Under the pieces are notes generated by a model that did no database searches, was not told the DNA's origin, and worked only from the letters and a program-made list of their open reading frames with translations. Positions 9,914 through 19,086 of a DNA stretch of 64,000 bases are shown one piece after another. The translations under genes and the position numbers were made by a program. How positions within the stretch are numbered: position 1 is the stretch's first letter; each line of letters starts with the position of its first letter. Source of the DNA: Lachnospiraceae bacterium (GTDB lineage: Bacteria; Bacillota; Clostridia; Lachnospirales; Lachnospiraceae); contig JAFXQK010000014.1 in the NCBI GenBank assembly GCA_017527205.1, positions 1 through 64,000 on the forward strand, read 5' to 3'.

Positions 9914-11497
9914 TTATTCAAGCTCGATGGTTCCGGGCGGCTTGGAGCTGACGTCATAGAGTACTCTATTGACACCCCTGACCTCGTTGATGATGCGGCT
10001 CATGGACTTCTGAAGAACTTCCCAGGGAAGGCAGGAGCACTCGGCGGTCATGAAGTCGATGGTCTGTACGGCGCGAAGCGCAATGGCGTAGTCGTAGGTA
10101 CGCTCGTCGCCCATGACGCCGACGGAGCGCATGTTGGTAAGGGCGGCGAAATACTGGTTCGGCATCCAGGGTGCCTCTACGCCATGCTCCTTCTTATAAG
10201 CATCTGCTGCCGCTTCCAGTTCCTCGCGGTAAATGGCATCGGCGTCCTGCACGATTTTTACCTTTTCTTCGGTCACGTCGCCAATGATGCGAACGCCAAG
10301 ACCAGGGCCAGGGAAGGGCTGACGGAATACCAGCTTTTCTGGAATGCCAAGCTCAAGTCCCGCCTGACGCACCTCGTCCTTGAACAGGCTGCGAAGGGGC
10401 TCGATAATCTCCTTAAAGTCAACAAAATCAGGAAGGCCGCCCACATTGTGATGGGACTTGATCACGGCTGATTCTCCGCCAAGGCCACTCTCCACTACGT
10501 CGGGGTAAATGGTTCCCTGTGCGAGGAAGTCCACGGCACCAATCTTCTTTGCCTCTTCCTCAAAGACGCGAATAAATTCTTCGCCAATAATCTTGCGCTT
10601 GCGCTCAGGCTCGGTTACGCCCGCAAGCTTTACATAGTAACGGTGCTGTGCATTTACGCGCACGAAATTCAGGTCAAACTGTCCGCCCACGCCAAATACG
10701 CTTTCCACCTCATCTCCCTCGTTTTTACGAAGCAGGCCGTGATCTACAAACACGCAGGTCAGCTGCTTTCCAATGGCTCTGGAAAGAAGGCCAGCCGCAA
10801 CAGAGGAATCCACGCCGCCGGACAGGGCAAGCAGAACACGGCCACCTCCGACCTTCTTGCGAATTTCCTCTATGGTATTGGCAACAAAGGAGTCCATTTT
10901 CCAGGTCCCGGCACAACCGCAAATACTTCTTACAAAGTTATAGAGCATCTTGGAGCCTTCCGCCGTATGAAGCACTTCGGGATGGAACTGGATGGCGTAG
11001 AGGCCCTTCTCCTGGCACTCGGCTGCTGCCACGGGGCAGTTCGCAGTCGTTGCCACTACCCGGAAGCCCGGCGCGAGCTTGGAAATGTAATCAAAATGGC
11101 TCATCCAACAGACGGTATGGGGCGTTACGTTTTGGAACAGCGGTGAGGTTACGTCCACGTCAACCTCGGTCTTGCCGTATTCTCTGGCCGCCGCACGCTC
11201 CACCTTGCCGCCAAGCACGTGGCTCATGAGCTGTGCGCCGTAGCAAAGGCCCAGCACGGGGACGCCAAGCTCAAAGAGCTCGGGGGAGCAGGTTGCCGCA
11301 TTCTCTTCATAGCAGCTGCTAGGACCACCCGTCAGGATAATACCCTTGGGATTCATGTCCTTGATCTTTTGCAGATCGGTTTTATAGGAATAGATTTCGC
11401 AGTACACATTGCATTCGCGAACGCGTCTTGCGACAAGCTGATTGTACTGTCCACCGAAATCGATGACCAGCACCTTCTCCTTCGAAATATTATCCAT
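9914..11497 (-). CDS. guaA: GMP synthase (glutamine-hydrolysing)
   Basis: A 527-residue, full-length GuaA converting XMP, glutamine and ATP to GMP. The N-terminal class I amidotransferase domain has the oxyanion loop TGGPSS, the nucleophile Cys85 in [10 protein letters not shown] and the His/Glu dyad in QFHPEVLHT. The ATP pyrophosphatase domain has the PP-loop [11 protein letters not shown] near residue 228 and [11 protein letters not shown]. The C-terminal dimerisation domain ends in the family motif [21 protein letters not shown] precedes the ATG. It stands alone, with no purine riboswitch recognised upstream and a hairpin terminator downstream. This is core metabolism. Confidence 0.98.
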   Translation of the reverse strand: MDNISKEKVLVIDFGGQYNQLVARRVRECNVYCEIYSYKTDLQKIKDMNPKGIILTGGPSSCYEENAATCSPELFELGVPVLGLCYGAQLMSHVLGGKVERAAAREYGKTEVDVDVTSPLFQNVTPHTVCWMSHFDYISKLAPGFRVVATTANCPVAAAECQEKGLYAIQFHPEVLHTAEGSKMLYNFVRSICGCAGTWKMDSFVANTIEEIRKKVGGGRVLLALSGGVDSSVAAGLLSRAIGKQLTCVFVDHGLLRKNEGDEVESVFGVGGQFDLNFVRVNAQHRYYVKLAGVTEPERKRKIIGEEFIRVFEEEAKKIGAVDFLAQGTIYPDVVESGLGGESAVIKSHHNVGGLPDFVDFKEIIEPLRSLFKDEVRQAGLELGIPEKLVFRQPFPGPGLGVRIIGDVTEEKVKIVQDADAIYREELEAAADAYKKEHGVEAPWMPNQYFAALTNMRSVGVMGDERTYDYAIALRAVQTIDFMTAECSCLPWEVLQKSMSRIINEVRGVNRVLYDVSSKPPGTIELE

Positions 11498-11550
11498 GAA
11501 TGTTTCCTCCTGTGTGGATCTCTTCGTTTCCTTTCCTGTCCGCCGCCGAC

Positions 11551-11602
11551 CTGGCTGGCTCTGCTCATTGCCTTACCTGGCTGGCTCTGCTCGTTGCCTT
11601 AT
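11551..11602. repeat. 26-bp direct repeat upstream of guaA
   Basis: CTGGCTGGCTCTGCTC plus a TTGCCTTA end occurs twice in tandem (11551-11576 and 11577-11602) with one or two differences. It lies in the guaA leader region. It could be slippage-derived; no regulatory role is evident. Confidence 0.8.
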
Positions 11603-11774
11603 CTGTCCGGCCCCATTTGTTGTCTTTTGCCTGCTGCAATCTGTCCGGCGGGTCGCGTCATTTCGGAAAGTAGGAAAAGAATCCATCGTAAAACTTATAC
11701 TTCTATCGTTTTGTTTTATGCCTTTAAAAACAAAGATAATTATAAATTATCCTCCCTGGAATGACAAGATTTTT

Positions 11775-11803
11775 TTTACAAACATGAAAGAAAGTGTTAT
11801 ACT
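11775..11803 (+). promoter_or_regulatory. Sigma-A-type promoter for the CbiT-like gene
   Basis: TTTACA (11775-11780) and TATACT (11798-11803) are separated by 17 bp, 42 bp before the start codon. The ribosome site is AAGGGGG. Confidence 0.8.
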
Positions 11804-11845
11804 AGTCTTGAGTAGTTTTTTGATTATTACATAAGGGGGTTTCAT

Positions 11846-12751
11846 ATGGAAAAACAGATTTTTACGAATGAAGTTATTTTGAGCTGGCTCCAGTATTATG
11901 CGAAGAATACGACACTGGATCTGGAGCACGTAAAGATGATCGACATCACGAAAAAGAATAAGAACCTGATCCCGACCGTAGAGGCGCATAAGACTACCAT
12001 GGTGTTTACGAATGCGGGCATTGACGACATTTTCTATCGCCTTTGGAGTGCAGGTCTCGGGGAGTGTGAGGTTTGGTACAATGAAGGTTCTGATCCTGAC
12101 GGACCCATTCTGCATCAGCAGGTGAAGGACATGATCGACCGTGGCATCAATGCTTCTGCCGGCATGCTGATCTTAAATCCTAATGCCAGAAATACGGCGA
12201 AGATCGGTCTGAGCAATGAAAAGTTCCAGCGCGGTTCCATTCATTATGTGGGAAGCGAGATTCGTGCAATCATTCTGAACAAGATGGCGGTGGATCCGCA
12301 GGACGACCTTGTGGTCATTGGCGGCGAGAGTATTGCCATTGAGGCTGCCCTGCAGGCACCTGAGGGAAATGTCATTGCGGTAGAGTATAGTCGTTCGGAT
12401 CGCATGACGCTGGAGGACAATGTATCTCACTTTGGCCTGCATAACGTCAAGATCATTGATCACGTAGATGCTGAGACCATGAAAGATTGCCCGAAGCCAG
12501 GTCTCGTATTTCTGGTGGCTTCCGCCAGCACGGATCAGGAGCTTCGGTGCCTGACCAGCATCAACCCGAACATTAATGTTGTCATTTACACCTTAGATTT
12601 CAAGGTTGCCGCAAACATTCAGACGACCTTGCAGGATCTGGGGCTTGCTGACGTCGAAACGATCCAGATTTCCGTTGCAAAGCTCGGCAGCAACAATACC
12701 TTTAAGCAGGAGCCCGCACCCTGGATCATCACGGCAAAGTCAAGGGTGTAG
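11846..12751 (+). CDS. CbiT-like (precorrin-6Y methylase-related) methyltransferase, orphan
   Basis: A 301-residue protein related to the cobalamin-pathway CbiE/CbiT enzymes. The C-terminal half reads like CbiT: DDLVVIGGESIAIEAALQAP in place of the usual D-x-G-x-G-T-G SAM loop, GNVIAVEYSRSD, then a further Rossmann strand. The canonical glycine-rich loop is altered (V-I-G-G-E-S), so methyltransferase activity is uncertain. No other corrin-biosynthesis gene is nearby. It has its own promoter and points away from guaA. It may be a diverged paralog with another role in Lachnospiraceae; this is inference. Confidence 0.6.
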   Translation: MEKQIFTNEVILSWLQYYAKNTTLDLEHVKMIDITKKNKNLIPTVEAHKTTMVFTNAGIDDIFYRLWSAGLGECEVWYNEGSDPDGPILHQQVKDMIDRGINASAGMLILNPNARNTAKIGLSNEKFQRGSIHYVGSEIRAIILNKMAVDPQDDLVVIGGESIAIEAALQAPEGNVIAVEYSRSDRMTLEDNVSHFGLHNVKIIDHVDAETMKDCPKPGLVFLVASASTDQELRCLTSINPNINVVIYTLDFKVAANIQTTLQDLGLADVETIQISVAKLGSNNTFKQEPAPWIITAKSRV

Positions 12752-12803
12752 TTGTATCACCGCGAACCCTTATGCAGGATTCGGAAATGGAATGAGGGAA
12801 CAG

Positions 12804-13838
12804 TTATGTGGCCGGTGCTTCTTTGATCATCTCCTCAAGGTTTCCAAAGGAATAGCCCATCTCCTCCCATTTTGAGAGGAGTTCATCGAGGATCTCCGCA
12901 TTGGTCTTGGAGGTGTTATGCAGCAGGACGATGGCACCTGGATGGATGCGGGATGTCAGCTTGGAGAAGGCTTCCTCATGTGTTGGCTGATTATTTACGT
13001 TCCAATCGACATAGGCCAGGCTCCAAAAGAAGGTCGCATAACCAAGGTCCTTTGCCATTTGAAGGTTTTCCTTGTTGTATTTGCCCTGTGGCGGGCGATA
13101 GTACATAGGCATCTCCTGCCCGGTCACTTCTAAAAACTTTGTTCTCACGTCGTCCATCTCCTTTTGGAAGGTGGCGAGGTCAGAAATCTTGGACATATCA
13201 GGATGGTGGTAGGTGTGGTCGCCAACGGCATGGCCCTCTGCCACCATTCTTTTTACGAGCTCAGGCGCGGATTCCAAGAAATGTCCCACGACAAAGAAGG
13301 TCGCCGTGGCATGATGCTTTTTCAGGGCATCCAAAATGGCCTGCGTATTGCCATTTTCATAGCCGCAGTCAAAGGTCAGGTAAATCCTCTTCTCCTCCCC
13401 TGGTGCAACATAATAGGCATTGTAGGTCTTCATTTCCTCGGGCGTAGCATTGCCGGTTGGTTTCGTGCCTGCAGTTCCAAAGCCAAGTCCCCAGTTCTCC
13501 GTGCCTGGAAGGAGGGGAGAATCCAAGGTAAAGGGCCAATTGGCGAGGGGCTGTAGCGTCGCTACGCCTGAGGTAAGCTGAGTCTTTCCCAATGACTGCT
13601 CTTCCTGGTGTTCTTGGCTTTGAGTGATGCCTTGGCTTTGGGTGATTCTCTGGCTTTGAGTGATGCCTTGGCTTTGAGTGATGCCTTGGCTCTCATGGGA
13701 GGCACTCATCATTATGTTGGTTTGTTCTTGTATCCTTTGCAGGTTCTCTAGGAATTCTGCGAAACCTCTTCCTGCAAAGAACGCCATGGCAAGCAAGAGG
13801 AATACTGGTAAGATTTTCTGAAAGGGATAGGTTTTCAT
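12804..13838 (-). CDS. pdaA: Peptidoglycan-N-acetylmuramic acid deacetylase PdaA-like (CE4)
   Basis: A 344-residue exported deacetylase. The CE4 NodB domain (about residue 155 onward) has TFDCGYENG (motif 1), DHTYHHPD (zinc His-x-x-x-His), YYRPPQGKY (motif 3), SLAYVDWNVNN and VLLHN, closely following Bacillus PdaA, which makes muramic-delta-lactam in the spore cortex. An N-terminal hydrophobic helix (residues 8-27) is a signal or anchor. Between them is a linker of near-perfect six-residue repeats (ITQSQG type) encoded by an 18-bp tandem repeat at 13615-13694, likely variable in length. The Csp-like subtilase upstream is transcribed the same way, suggesting a spore cortex/germination locus. 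Confidence 0.88.
   Translation of the reverse strand: MKTYPFQKILPVFLLLAMAFFAGRGFAEFLENLQRIQEQTNIMMSASHESQGITQSQGITQSQRITQSQGITQSQEHQEEQSLGKTQLTSGVATLQPLANWPFTLDSPLLPGTENWGLGFGTAGTKPTGNATPEEMKTYNAYYVAPGEEKRIYLTFDCGYENGNTQAILDALKKHHATATFFVVGHFLESAPELVKRMVAEGHAVGDHTYHHPDMSKISDLATFQKEMDDVRTKFLEVTGQEMPMYYRPPQGKYNKENLQMAKDLGYATFFWSLAYVDWNVNNQPTHEEAFSKLTSRIHPGAIVLLHNTSKTNAEILDELLSKWEEMGYSFGNLEEMIKEAPAT
13615..13694 (-). repeat. 18-bp coding tandem repeat in pdaA
   Basis: The unit TTGGCTTTGAGTGATGCC and close variants recur four times in phase with the reading frame, encoding Gln-Ser-Gln-(Gly/Arg)-Ile-Thr. It is an in-frame, length-variable linker between membrane anchor and deacetylase domain. Confidence 0.85.
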
Positions 13839-13961
13839 GATTGCTTTCCCTTCTCGTTTTAAGACATTTTATGCCCCTCCCTCATGCTTCATTCTACTTA
13901 CGTAGATTTTTATCTAATAGGAGCTTCTATGCGAAGGATGCTTTTAAATGCAATGGAAGCT

Positions 13962-15737
13962 TTAGCTGCGAAGGCTGGTAAAGGTTCCAACCATGTCCAG
14001 TCGTCCAAAGCCCCATTCCTTGCTGGGATATGCAATGTCCGCTTCCCTTCGTGCGCCTCGAAGAAGATATCCCTTAACGATGCGGGTGTCTGCGAAGACA
14101 TTGTTGCCCTCGACAACGGCCCATTGCATCAGCTGTGCGACCGCTCCTGCCGTCAATGCTGCCGAAAAACCTGAACCGCTCTGCTTTCCGTATGCCGTGG
14201 AAACATTGACGCCTGGCGCCGCAAGGTCAGGCCTCGGCATGCCATTTCGAGAGAACCCGCGGCCCGAATCAATGTAAAAACTCGCATTGGCTGGATTATA
14301 TGCCGTCGTTGCGATGATATCCATCGCCATGGCTGGCTCCGTCAGCGTTATGTCTGGGTGAGGGCTCAAAAAATACACAGGTGACTGCTGAAATTGAAGC
14401 AACGGGAGCCACAGGTCAAAGACCCCTCCCTGCGCGTCCCCTTGCCCGATTACGCGTAGAGTCCATATTCCTGGCGTCGGATCGACAAAGCGAAAAAAGA
14501 TCAGCTCCTCCCCTGAGGTCGGCTCTACCAGCGTAGAGTATATTGTAACGCGGGTTCTCTCGTAGACAAAGCTGAAGGTAATGCTCTGACGAAGTCCTAG
14601 GGGGATCGGAGGAATCACTTCGCCGCCCGGAGACCGAATTTCCACATTAATGACATTGGTGCGCCTCCCCCAAAGCTCCATGTAAAAGCCGCCATTTTCT
14701 TCAGAGACGCGAATCTCAACCTCTCTGGCATTGGATTGTGCCAGCGTCGCCGGAAAGGCATTGGTTCCAAGCGCTGCTCCCATGTTCATCGGCGCGTCTC
14801 CCGCCAAAGATCCACGAAAATGTCCTGCCCCATTTCCTTCATTTCCCCCGCAAACTACGACTGCCAGGTTTCTTTTTTGTGCGATCTGATTGAGGTAGGC
14901 GGACAGAGGCGTTGAGCCTGCATGATTGCCCATGGAGGTGCCAATTCCAAGACAGATGATCACGGGACGGCGAAACAGACGGACAAAGCCCTCACAAAAC
15001 TTAACGGCCAGCATAATGTCATTCTCCTGATAGGCTAGCGCCTGAGATGTCAATAAATAATATTTTTTCAGGTAATCCTTTGCCGGCTTTAGCTTTACGA
15101 TGACAAGGCCTGCCTCTGGGGCAGCTCCTCGGAAGCCAGAAAAGACGCTGCCAGCTGCCACGCTGGCAAGCGCCGTGCCATGTCCAATTTCATCTATGGA
15201 AGGGACGATTTCCTTTGGGTTTTCATTTCGCAAGGCGTAATTGATTTGTTCCCTTGTATAGAGGCTTCCGTACAAAAATCCTTCGGGCGGTGTTCCCGTC
15301 TGATCGGTTTGATCCCAGATGGCTTCAATACGCGTGTTGCCCAGCTCGTCACGAAATAATTCGTTTTCAAATTCAATCCCCGTGTCAATGAAGCAGAGCA
15401 AAGTTCCAAAGCCCGTCAGGTACAGCGGCGGTCCCTGCACCTGTGAAATACCGCTGGAAATAATTGCCGCAGGATCAAAGGGTTCCGTATTGGCTGCCTT
15501 AGGAATCATCGGCGCGTCTCCCTCGATCTGCATAAGTCCGTAGAGCTTTGGGATCCCCTGATACTCATAGAAATCTACCTCAAGACTTGGCAGGGCGCCG
15601 TTATCTACGTAAATGACGTGAAACCTGTCTCCGACGTCTTCCGTACATAAGACAGAGTCCACTTCCTCCTCATTGACTGGAAAATCCGTGATATAATCGT
15701 AGGTCTGTTCAGACAAAATTGCTTCCCGACAATCCAT
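13962..15737 (-). CDS. Csp-like S8 subtilase, probable pseudoprotease
   Basis: A 591-residue subtilisin-family protein of the clostridial Csp type, with no signal peptide, a ~100-residue pro-like N-terminus and a jelly-roll insertion before the last catalytic segment. Asp118 (FIDTG) and His186 (IGHGTALASVAAG) are present, as is the oxyanion CGGNEG. The serine segment reads SGSGFSAALTAG where active enzymes have S-G-T-S-x-A-A; gap-free alignment puts Gly523 (codon 14169-14171) on the nucleophile. It is therefore probably inactive, like CspC/CspA germination sensors of Clostridioides. The start at 15737 is chosen because GGGAGG is 9 nt upstream; an ATG at 15746 abuts the Shine-Dalgarno site. 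pdaA lies downstream. Confidence 0.8.
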   Translation of the reverse strand: MDCREAILSEQTYDYITDFPVNEEEVDSVLCTEDVGDRFHVIYVDNGALPSLEVDFYEYQGIPKLYGLMQIEGDAPMIPKAANTEPFDPAAIISSGISQVQGPPLYLTGFGTLLCFIDTGIEFENELFRDELGNTRIEAIWDQTDQTGTPPEGFLYGSLYTREQINYALRNENPKEIVPSIDEIGHGTALASVAAGSVFSGFRGAAPEAGLVIVKLKPAKDYLKKYYLLTSQALAYQENDIMLAVKFCEGFVRLFRRPVIICLGIGTSMGNHAGSTPLSAYLNQIAQKRNLAVVVCGGNEGNGAGHFRGSLAGDAPMNMGAALGTNAFPATLAQSNAREVEIRVSEENGGFYMELWGRRTNVINVEIRSPGGEVIPPIPLGLRQSITFSFVYERTRVTIYSTLVEPTSGEELIFFRFVDPTPGIWTLRVIGQGDAQGGVFDLWLPLLQFQQSPVYFLSPHPDITLTEPAMAMDIIATTAYNPANASFYIDSGRGFSRNGMPRPDLAAPGVNVSTAYGKQSGSGFSAALTAGAVAQLMQWAVVEGNNVFADTRIVKGYLLRGARREADIAYPSKEWGFGRLDMVGTFTSLRS

Positions 15738-15930
15738 AACACTCATCCTCCCATATTCTGATATATAGTTTCTGTTATATATCTTCTGATATCAATATTC
15801 CGTTACAAACTTTTTTTGATTACGATATCGCCCCGTCTGAAGCGACATGGTTCATTCTGCCAAAACGATATTCTACATTCTTATGATGCGTATGGCACTC
15901 CCTACTAATCTTCCTATGAAGAAGGACAAT

Positions 15931-15966
15931 AAAAAAGACCGACGATGCCAGGAATCGTCGATCTTT
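15931..15966 (-). terminator. Rho-independent terminator after the GH5 gene
   Basis: On the minus strand AAAGATCGACGAT pairs with ATCGTCGGTCTTT around a 7-nt loop and is followed by TTTATTG. It lies about 65 bp after the GH5 stop and separates it from the subtilase gene. Confidence 0.9.
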
Positions 15967-16030
15967 TGTCGTTATTTTTCATGAAAGCCGTTTTGTCTGT
16001 TGCTTTATCAATTGACAAGCATGTCAATCG

Positions 16031-17305
16031 TTACTCTGCCGTCGCAGCAGAAACCAGCGCATCAGCGAGCTTCTGGTCAAACCAACTCAGCTCTCTTCGA
16101 TTGAAGATGCCAAATTTCTCTCCGTTCGTATTGTAGATATTGTTATCCCACCAGAAACACTTGACACCATAGTTGTTCATAACGCTTAGGTAGTCCGTCG
16201 CCCACTTGATAACCTCTTCTGGCTTTCCTTTGTTTACGGCACCAAACTCTGTGACAATGACGGGCAGATCATTTTTGATAAAGTACTTGTCGATCTGCTT
16301 CATGGTGCTAGAGATCGAGGATTTCTCTGATCCATCCCAAGTATCATAGAACTGGCTACCCTCGCCATCATAGGTAAAGTAATAAGGCGTATACATGTGA
16401 ACGGCAACGGCAATGTAGTTATCCTCGGGAATCGTAAATTCCTTGATAATATTGTATCCAGGGTTATTTCCGTAGGTACAAATCACCAGAAGACGTGTCT
16501 CATTGTTTCCGCCCGTACTTCTTACGGCATCGATAAAGGCCTGGTTCAAATGGTCTACAACCTTTCTCTCCTCTGCAGTACCGCCATTCCACTCTGCACT
16601 GGATCCTTTGATTCTGGGCTCGTTCATCCCTTCAAAAATCAACTTTGTATCATAATCGCGGAAGCGCTCAGCCACCTGCGTCCAAATCGCAGTTAACTCG
16701 GCTACGCAGGCCTCTTCATGTGCCTGATCAGGCTTTAGCCAATAGTCCGGTTCATGATGCGTATCCAACATGACATACATGCCTGCGTTTATTGCATAAT
16801 CGACTGTCTCTTGTACGCGGTCCAGCCAAGCTTCATTGATCGTATAGTCCGGAGCCTTACCCACATGCTCTGCAAAGGTCACAGGAATTCGCACTGCATT
16901 AAAACCCTGCGCTGCAATGGCATCCATCATTTCCTGCGTTGTTTTTGGATTTCCCCAACGAGTTTCTGACAGCAGGCTGGCACCCGCGCCATGGGCATCC
17001 AAGGTGTTACCAAGGTTCCATCCGATGGTTATATTAGAAAGGAGTTCAAAGGCAGCCGATCTGTCAGAGACAAAGGGCTCTTTTTTCTCCTCAGTTTTCG
17101 ATTCTGAAGTAGCAATCTCGCTAGAAGAGCTCTGCGCGGAGCTTTCCTGATCTTTCGTATCGTCAGACACGGAGATGCTTTCGATGGTTTCTGTTGCCTC
17201 TGTAGGCTGCGACACTGATCCATTCGTGCAGCCACCTAATGATGTTGCCATAATCAGTGCGGCTAAAATAAGGACGAATTCTTTTCTAAATTTATATTTG
17301 CACAT
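16031..17305 (-). CDS. GH5 endoglucanase-like lipoprotein
   Basis: A 424-residue secreted glycoside hydrolase. The signal peptide ends in the lipobox LGGC (Cys26), followed by a ~50-residue Ser/Glu/Thr-rich linker. The GH5 barrel begins IGWNLGNTLDAHG, resembling subfamily 4 cellulases and xyloglucanases; it shows GFNAVRIPVTF, the acid/base Glu in FEGMNEPR and the nucleophile Glu in VTEFGAVNKG, so both catalytic residues are present. It should cut beta-1,4-glucan or xyloglucan at the cell surface, feeding the transport operon directly upstream (17516-30882). A terminator lies between that operon and this gene and another after it, so it has its own transcript. Confidence 0.9.
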   Translation of the reverse strand: MCKYKFRKEFVLILAALIMATSLGGCTNGSVSQPTEATETIESISVSDDTKDQESSAQSSSSEIATSESKTEEKKEPFVSDRSAAFELLSNITIGWNLGNTLDAHGAGASLLSETRWGNPKTTQEMMDAIAAQGFNAVRIPVTFAEHVGKAPDYTINEAWLDRVQETVDYAINAGMYVMLDTHHEPDYWLKPDQAHEEACVAELTAIWTQVAERFRDYDTKLIFEGMNEPRIKGSSAEWNGGTAEERKVVDHLNQAFIDAVRSTGGNNETRLLVICTYGNNPGYNIIKEFTIPEDNYIAVAVHMYTPYYFTYDGEGSQFYDTWDGSEKSSISSTMKQIDKYFIKNDLPVIVTEFGAVNKGKPEEVIKWATDYLSVMNNYGVKCFWWDNNIYNTNGEKFGIFNRRELSWFDQKLADALVSAATAE

Positions 17306-17446
17306 CTTTCTTATTCTCCTCTAATAAAACAAATGTTACTAACAGAGTTTCCCAAAGTGAATCATACATAAACTGATTGTAATTTTTGGGTTTATCTTTC
17401 CATTTCCTAGAGGGGAAGGTTGAGATGATCTTGCCCTAAGAATAGG

Positions 17447-17485
17447 AATAATAAAAGGGATGGGGTCCCGGAAACTCCATCCCTT
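17447..17485 (-). terminator. Rho-independent terminator of the transport operon
   Basis: AAGGGATGG (17455-17463) pairs with CCATCCCTT (17477-17485). On the minus strand the stem is followed by TTATTATT. It ends the nine-gene operon about 30 bp after the solute-binding protein stop. Confidence 0.92.
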
Positions 17486-17515
17486 ATTATTAAATCAATT
17501 AACTAGTAATGAAAA

Positions 17516-19000
17516 TTACTTGTTAGCGTCTGCGATGTATGCCTTCCAAGTATCAGCGATACCGGCAACAACCTCAGAAATAGGAGCGGTATTAGGACCA
17601 ATGTTCCAGGTCAGCTCAGGACCAAACTGCATGTTAGGAATAACGCCATGGAAAGTGATCATACCCTTGGTTCTCATCATAGCCAGAGTCTCATCAACGG
17701 ATCTGGTATCACGATAGGTCTTGTAGTAGCCAGCCTTCCAAGAATCGGAATCCTCGTAACCAGGAACGTCGTTGGTGTACAGGTTCCAAGCGAATGCGAT
17801 CTTCCATGCTCTCTCATCATCGTAGCAAGCAGGGATACATGCAGGGTTGTTATCCCACAGGTTGGTGTAATCGTTCTTCTGAGGTCCCTTCGGGAACATT
17901 ACAAATCCCCAATCGTCCTCCATGTTGTAGAAAGGACCAGCTTCCTGTCCAGCATATGCCTGCTCGAAGCAGAATACATACTCAGCATTCAGGAAACCTT
18001 CCTTGTAGTAATCCCAAGCTGCGCCTTCGGGCTCCTTCTCCCAGTAGGTATCGAAGAGCTTCTTAGCGAACTCAAGACCCTCAAGGGTGTTAGCATCTTC
18101 CAGCTTGTAAACATACTTACCGGAAGCATCCTGGCCTACGAACTCACCGCCGTTGGAGTAAACAGCAGCCTCGGTCATAACGCCGTTGTTACAGTTACAT
18201 GCATATACGTCGATTTCACCATCGTTGTTGGTATCTCTCTGAACCTGATCGCACAGATCAACGAATGCATCCCAAGTCCAAGTACCAGCCTTCTGCATGT
18301 CATAGATGGATTCAGGATCAATGCCAGCTTCCTTCAACAGTCTCTTGTTGAAGAATACACCAGTACGAGGCTCGGAACCGCCTGCATACATAGCGAAGAT
18401 CTTGCCACCCTTGCTGAACTGCTTGTGAAGCAGGTTAGCAGTGAACTTAGTAGAATTGAAATCAAGGCAATCCAGTTTGGACAGATCATAGCAAAGACCA
18501 GTGCTCATTGCAGAGATCAGAGCGGGATCGTTTCTCAGAGTGAATACGTAGTTCTGATCATCTCCGCCAGAAGATACATAGTCTACGAAGTCCTGAGGAG
18601 CGCTGCCCCAGTCAGAAATTGCCATCTGCTTAATCTTGAAGTTATAGGTCTCCTGGATCCAATCACGATACTCAGCCTGAGCCTCTTCAAATGCATTGGT
18701 AGGCTCCTTGGGAGTGCCGTCACCGGACCACCAGTCACGAATGATGATCTCCATACCGCCGAGATCATAAACGTTGCCGTTCTTATCTACGAGAGGGGTG
18801 TAAGGACCGAGATCATCTGAGGAAGAAGTAGCATCATCAGAAGATGCTACTGCAGTACTCTTCTGGGTATCGCTGCTGCTGCTAGCGCTAGCAGAAGCGT
18901 CGGTGCTTGCGTCTCCGTTACCATTACATGCTGCAAGGCTTGCAGTCATGGTAGTAGCAATAACGGCTGCCATCAGTTTCTTGAACATTTTACTCTTCAT
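17516..19000 (-). CDS. Extracellular sugar-binding lipoprotein of an ABC transporter
   Basis: A 494-residue solute-binding protein. The signal peptide ends in SLAAC (lipid-modified Cys25), then a Ser/Asp/Ala-rich linker leads to a two-lobed binding domain containing RTGVFFNKRLLKEAGID and the GTWTWDAFVDLCDQVQ segment typical of carbohydrate-binding proteins. It captures an oligosaccharide and delivers it to a permease pair, most simply the two genes directly upstream. It is last in the operon, behind a stable hairpin, and has strongly biased codons, which fits high expression. The specific sugar is not readable. Confidence 0.88.
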   Translation of the reverse strand: MKSKMFKKLMAAVIATTMTASLAACNGNGDASTDASASASSSSDTQKSTAVASSDDATSSSDDLGPYTPLVDKNGNVYDLGGMEIIIRDWWSGDGTPKEPTNAFEEAQAEYRDWIQETYNFKIKQMAISDWGSAPQDFVDYVSSGGDDQNYVFTLRNDPALISAMSTGLCYDLSKLDCLDFNSTKFTANLLHKQFSKGGKIFAMYAGGSEPRTGVFFNKRLLKEAGIDPESIYDMQKAGTWTWDAFVDLCDQVQRDTNNDGEIDVYACNCNNGVMTEAAVYSNGGEFVGQDASGKYVYKLEDANTLEGLEFAKKLFDTYWEKEPEGAAWDYYKEGFLNAEYVFCFEQAYAGQEAGPFYNMEDDWGFVMFPKGPQKNDYTNLWDNNPACIPACYDDERAWKIAFAWNLYTNDVPGYEDSDSWKAGYYKTYRDTRSVDETLAMMRTKGMITFHGVIPNMQFGPELTWNIGPNTAPISEVVAGIADTWKAYIADANK

Positions 19001-19024
19001 TTTTATCCTCCTTTATTTATATAT

Positions 19025-19077
19025 ATTCCTTTTTCCCGCCGGATAATTCTTTCCGGGAAACCGGCGGGGTAGGAATG
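19025..19077 (-). other. Intercistronic hairpin between permease and binding-protein genes
   Basis: CCCGCCGG (19035-19042) pairs with CCGGCGGG (19061-19068), with ATTCC/GGAAT pairing further out. No U-run follows on the minus strand, so it is more likely an RNA-processing or stability element than a terminator. Such hairpins raise binding-protein mRNA over permease mRNA. Confidence 0.7.
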
Positions 19078-19086
19078 ATATATCAA

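Noticed and set aside
11498..11760. Purine riboswitch upstream of guaA
   Set aside because: The conserved loop sequences of the purine aptamer were not found; only a 26-bp repeat is present.
17648..18820. 390-codon plus-strand frame opposite the solute-binding protein
   Set aside because: It is antisense to a clear binding-protein gene with lipobox and family motifs; the open frame reflects biased codon use of the real gene.
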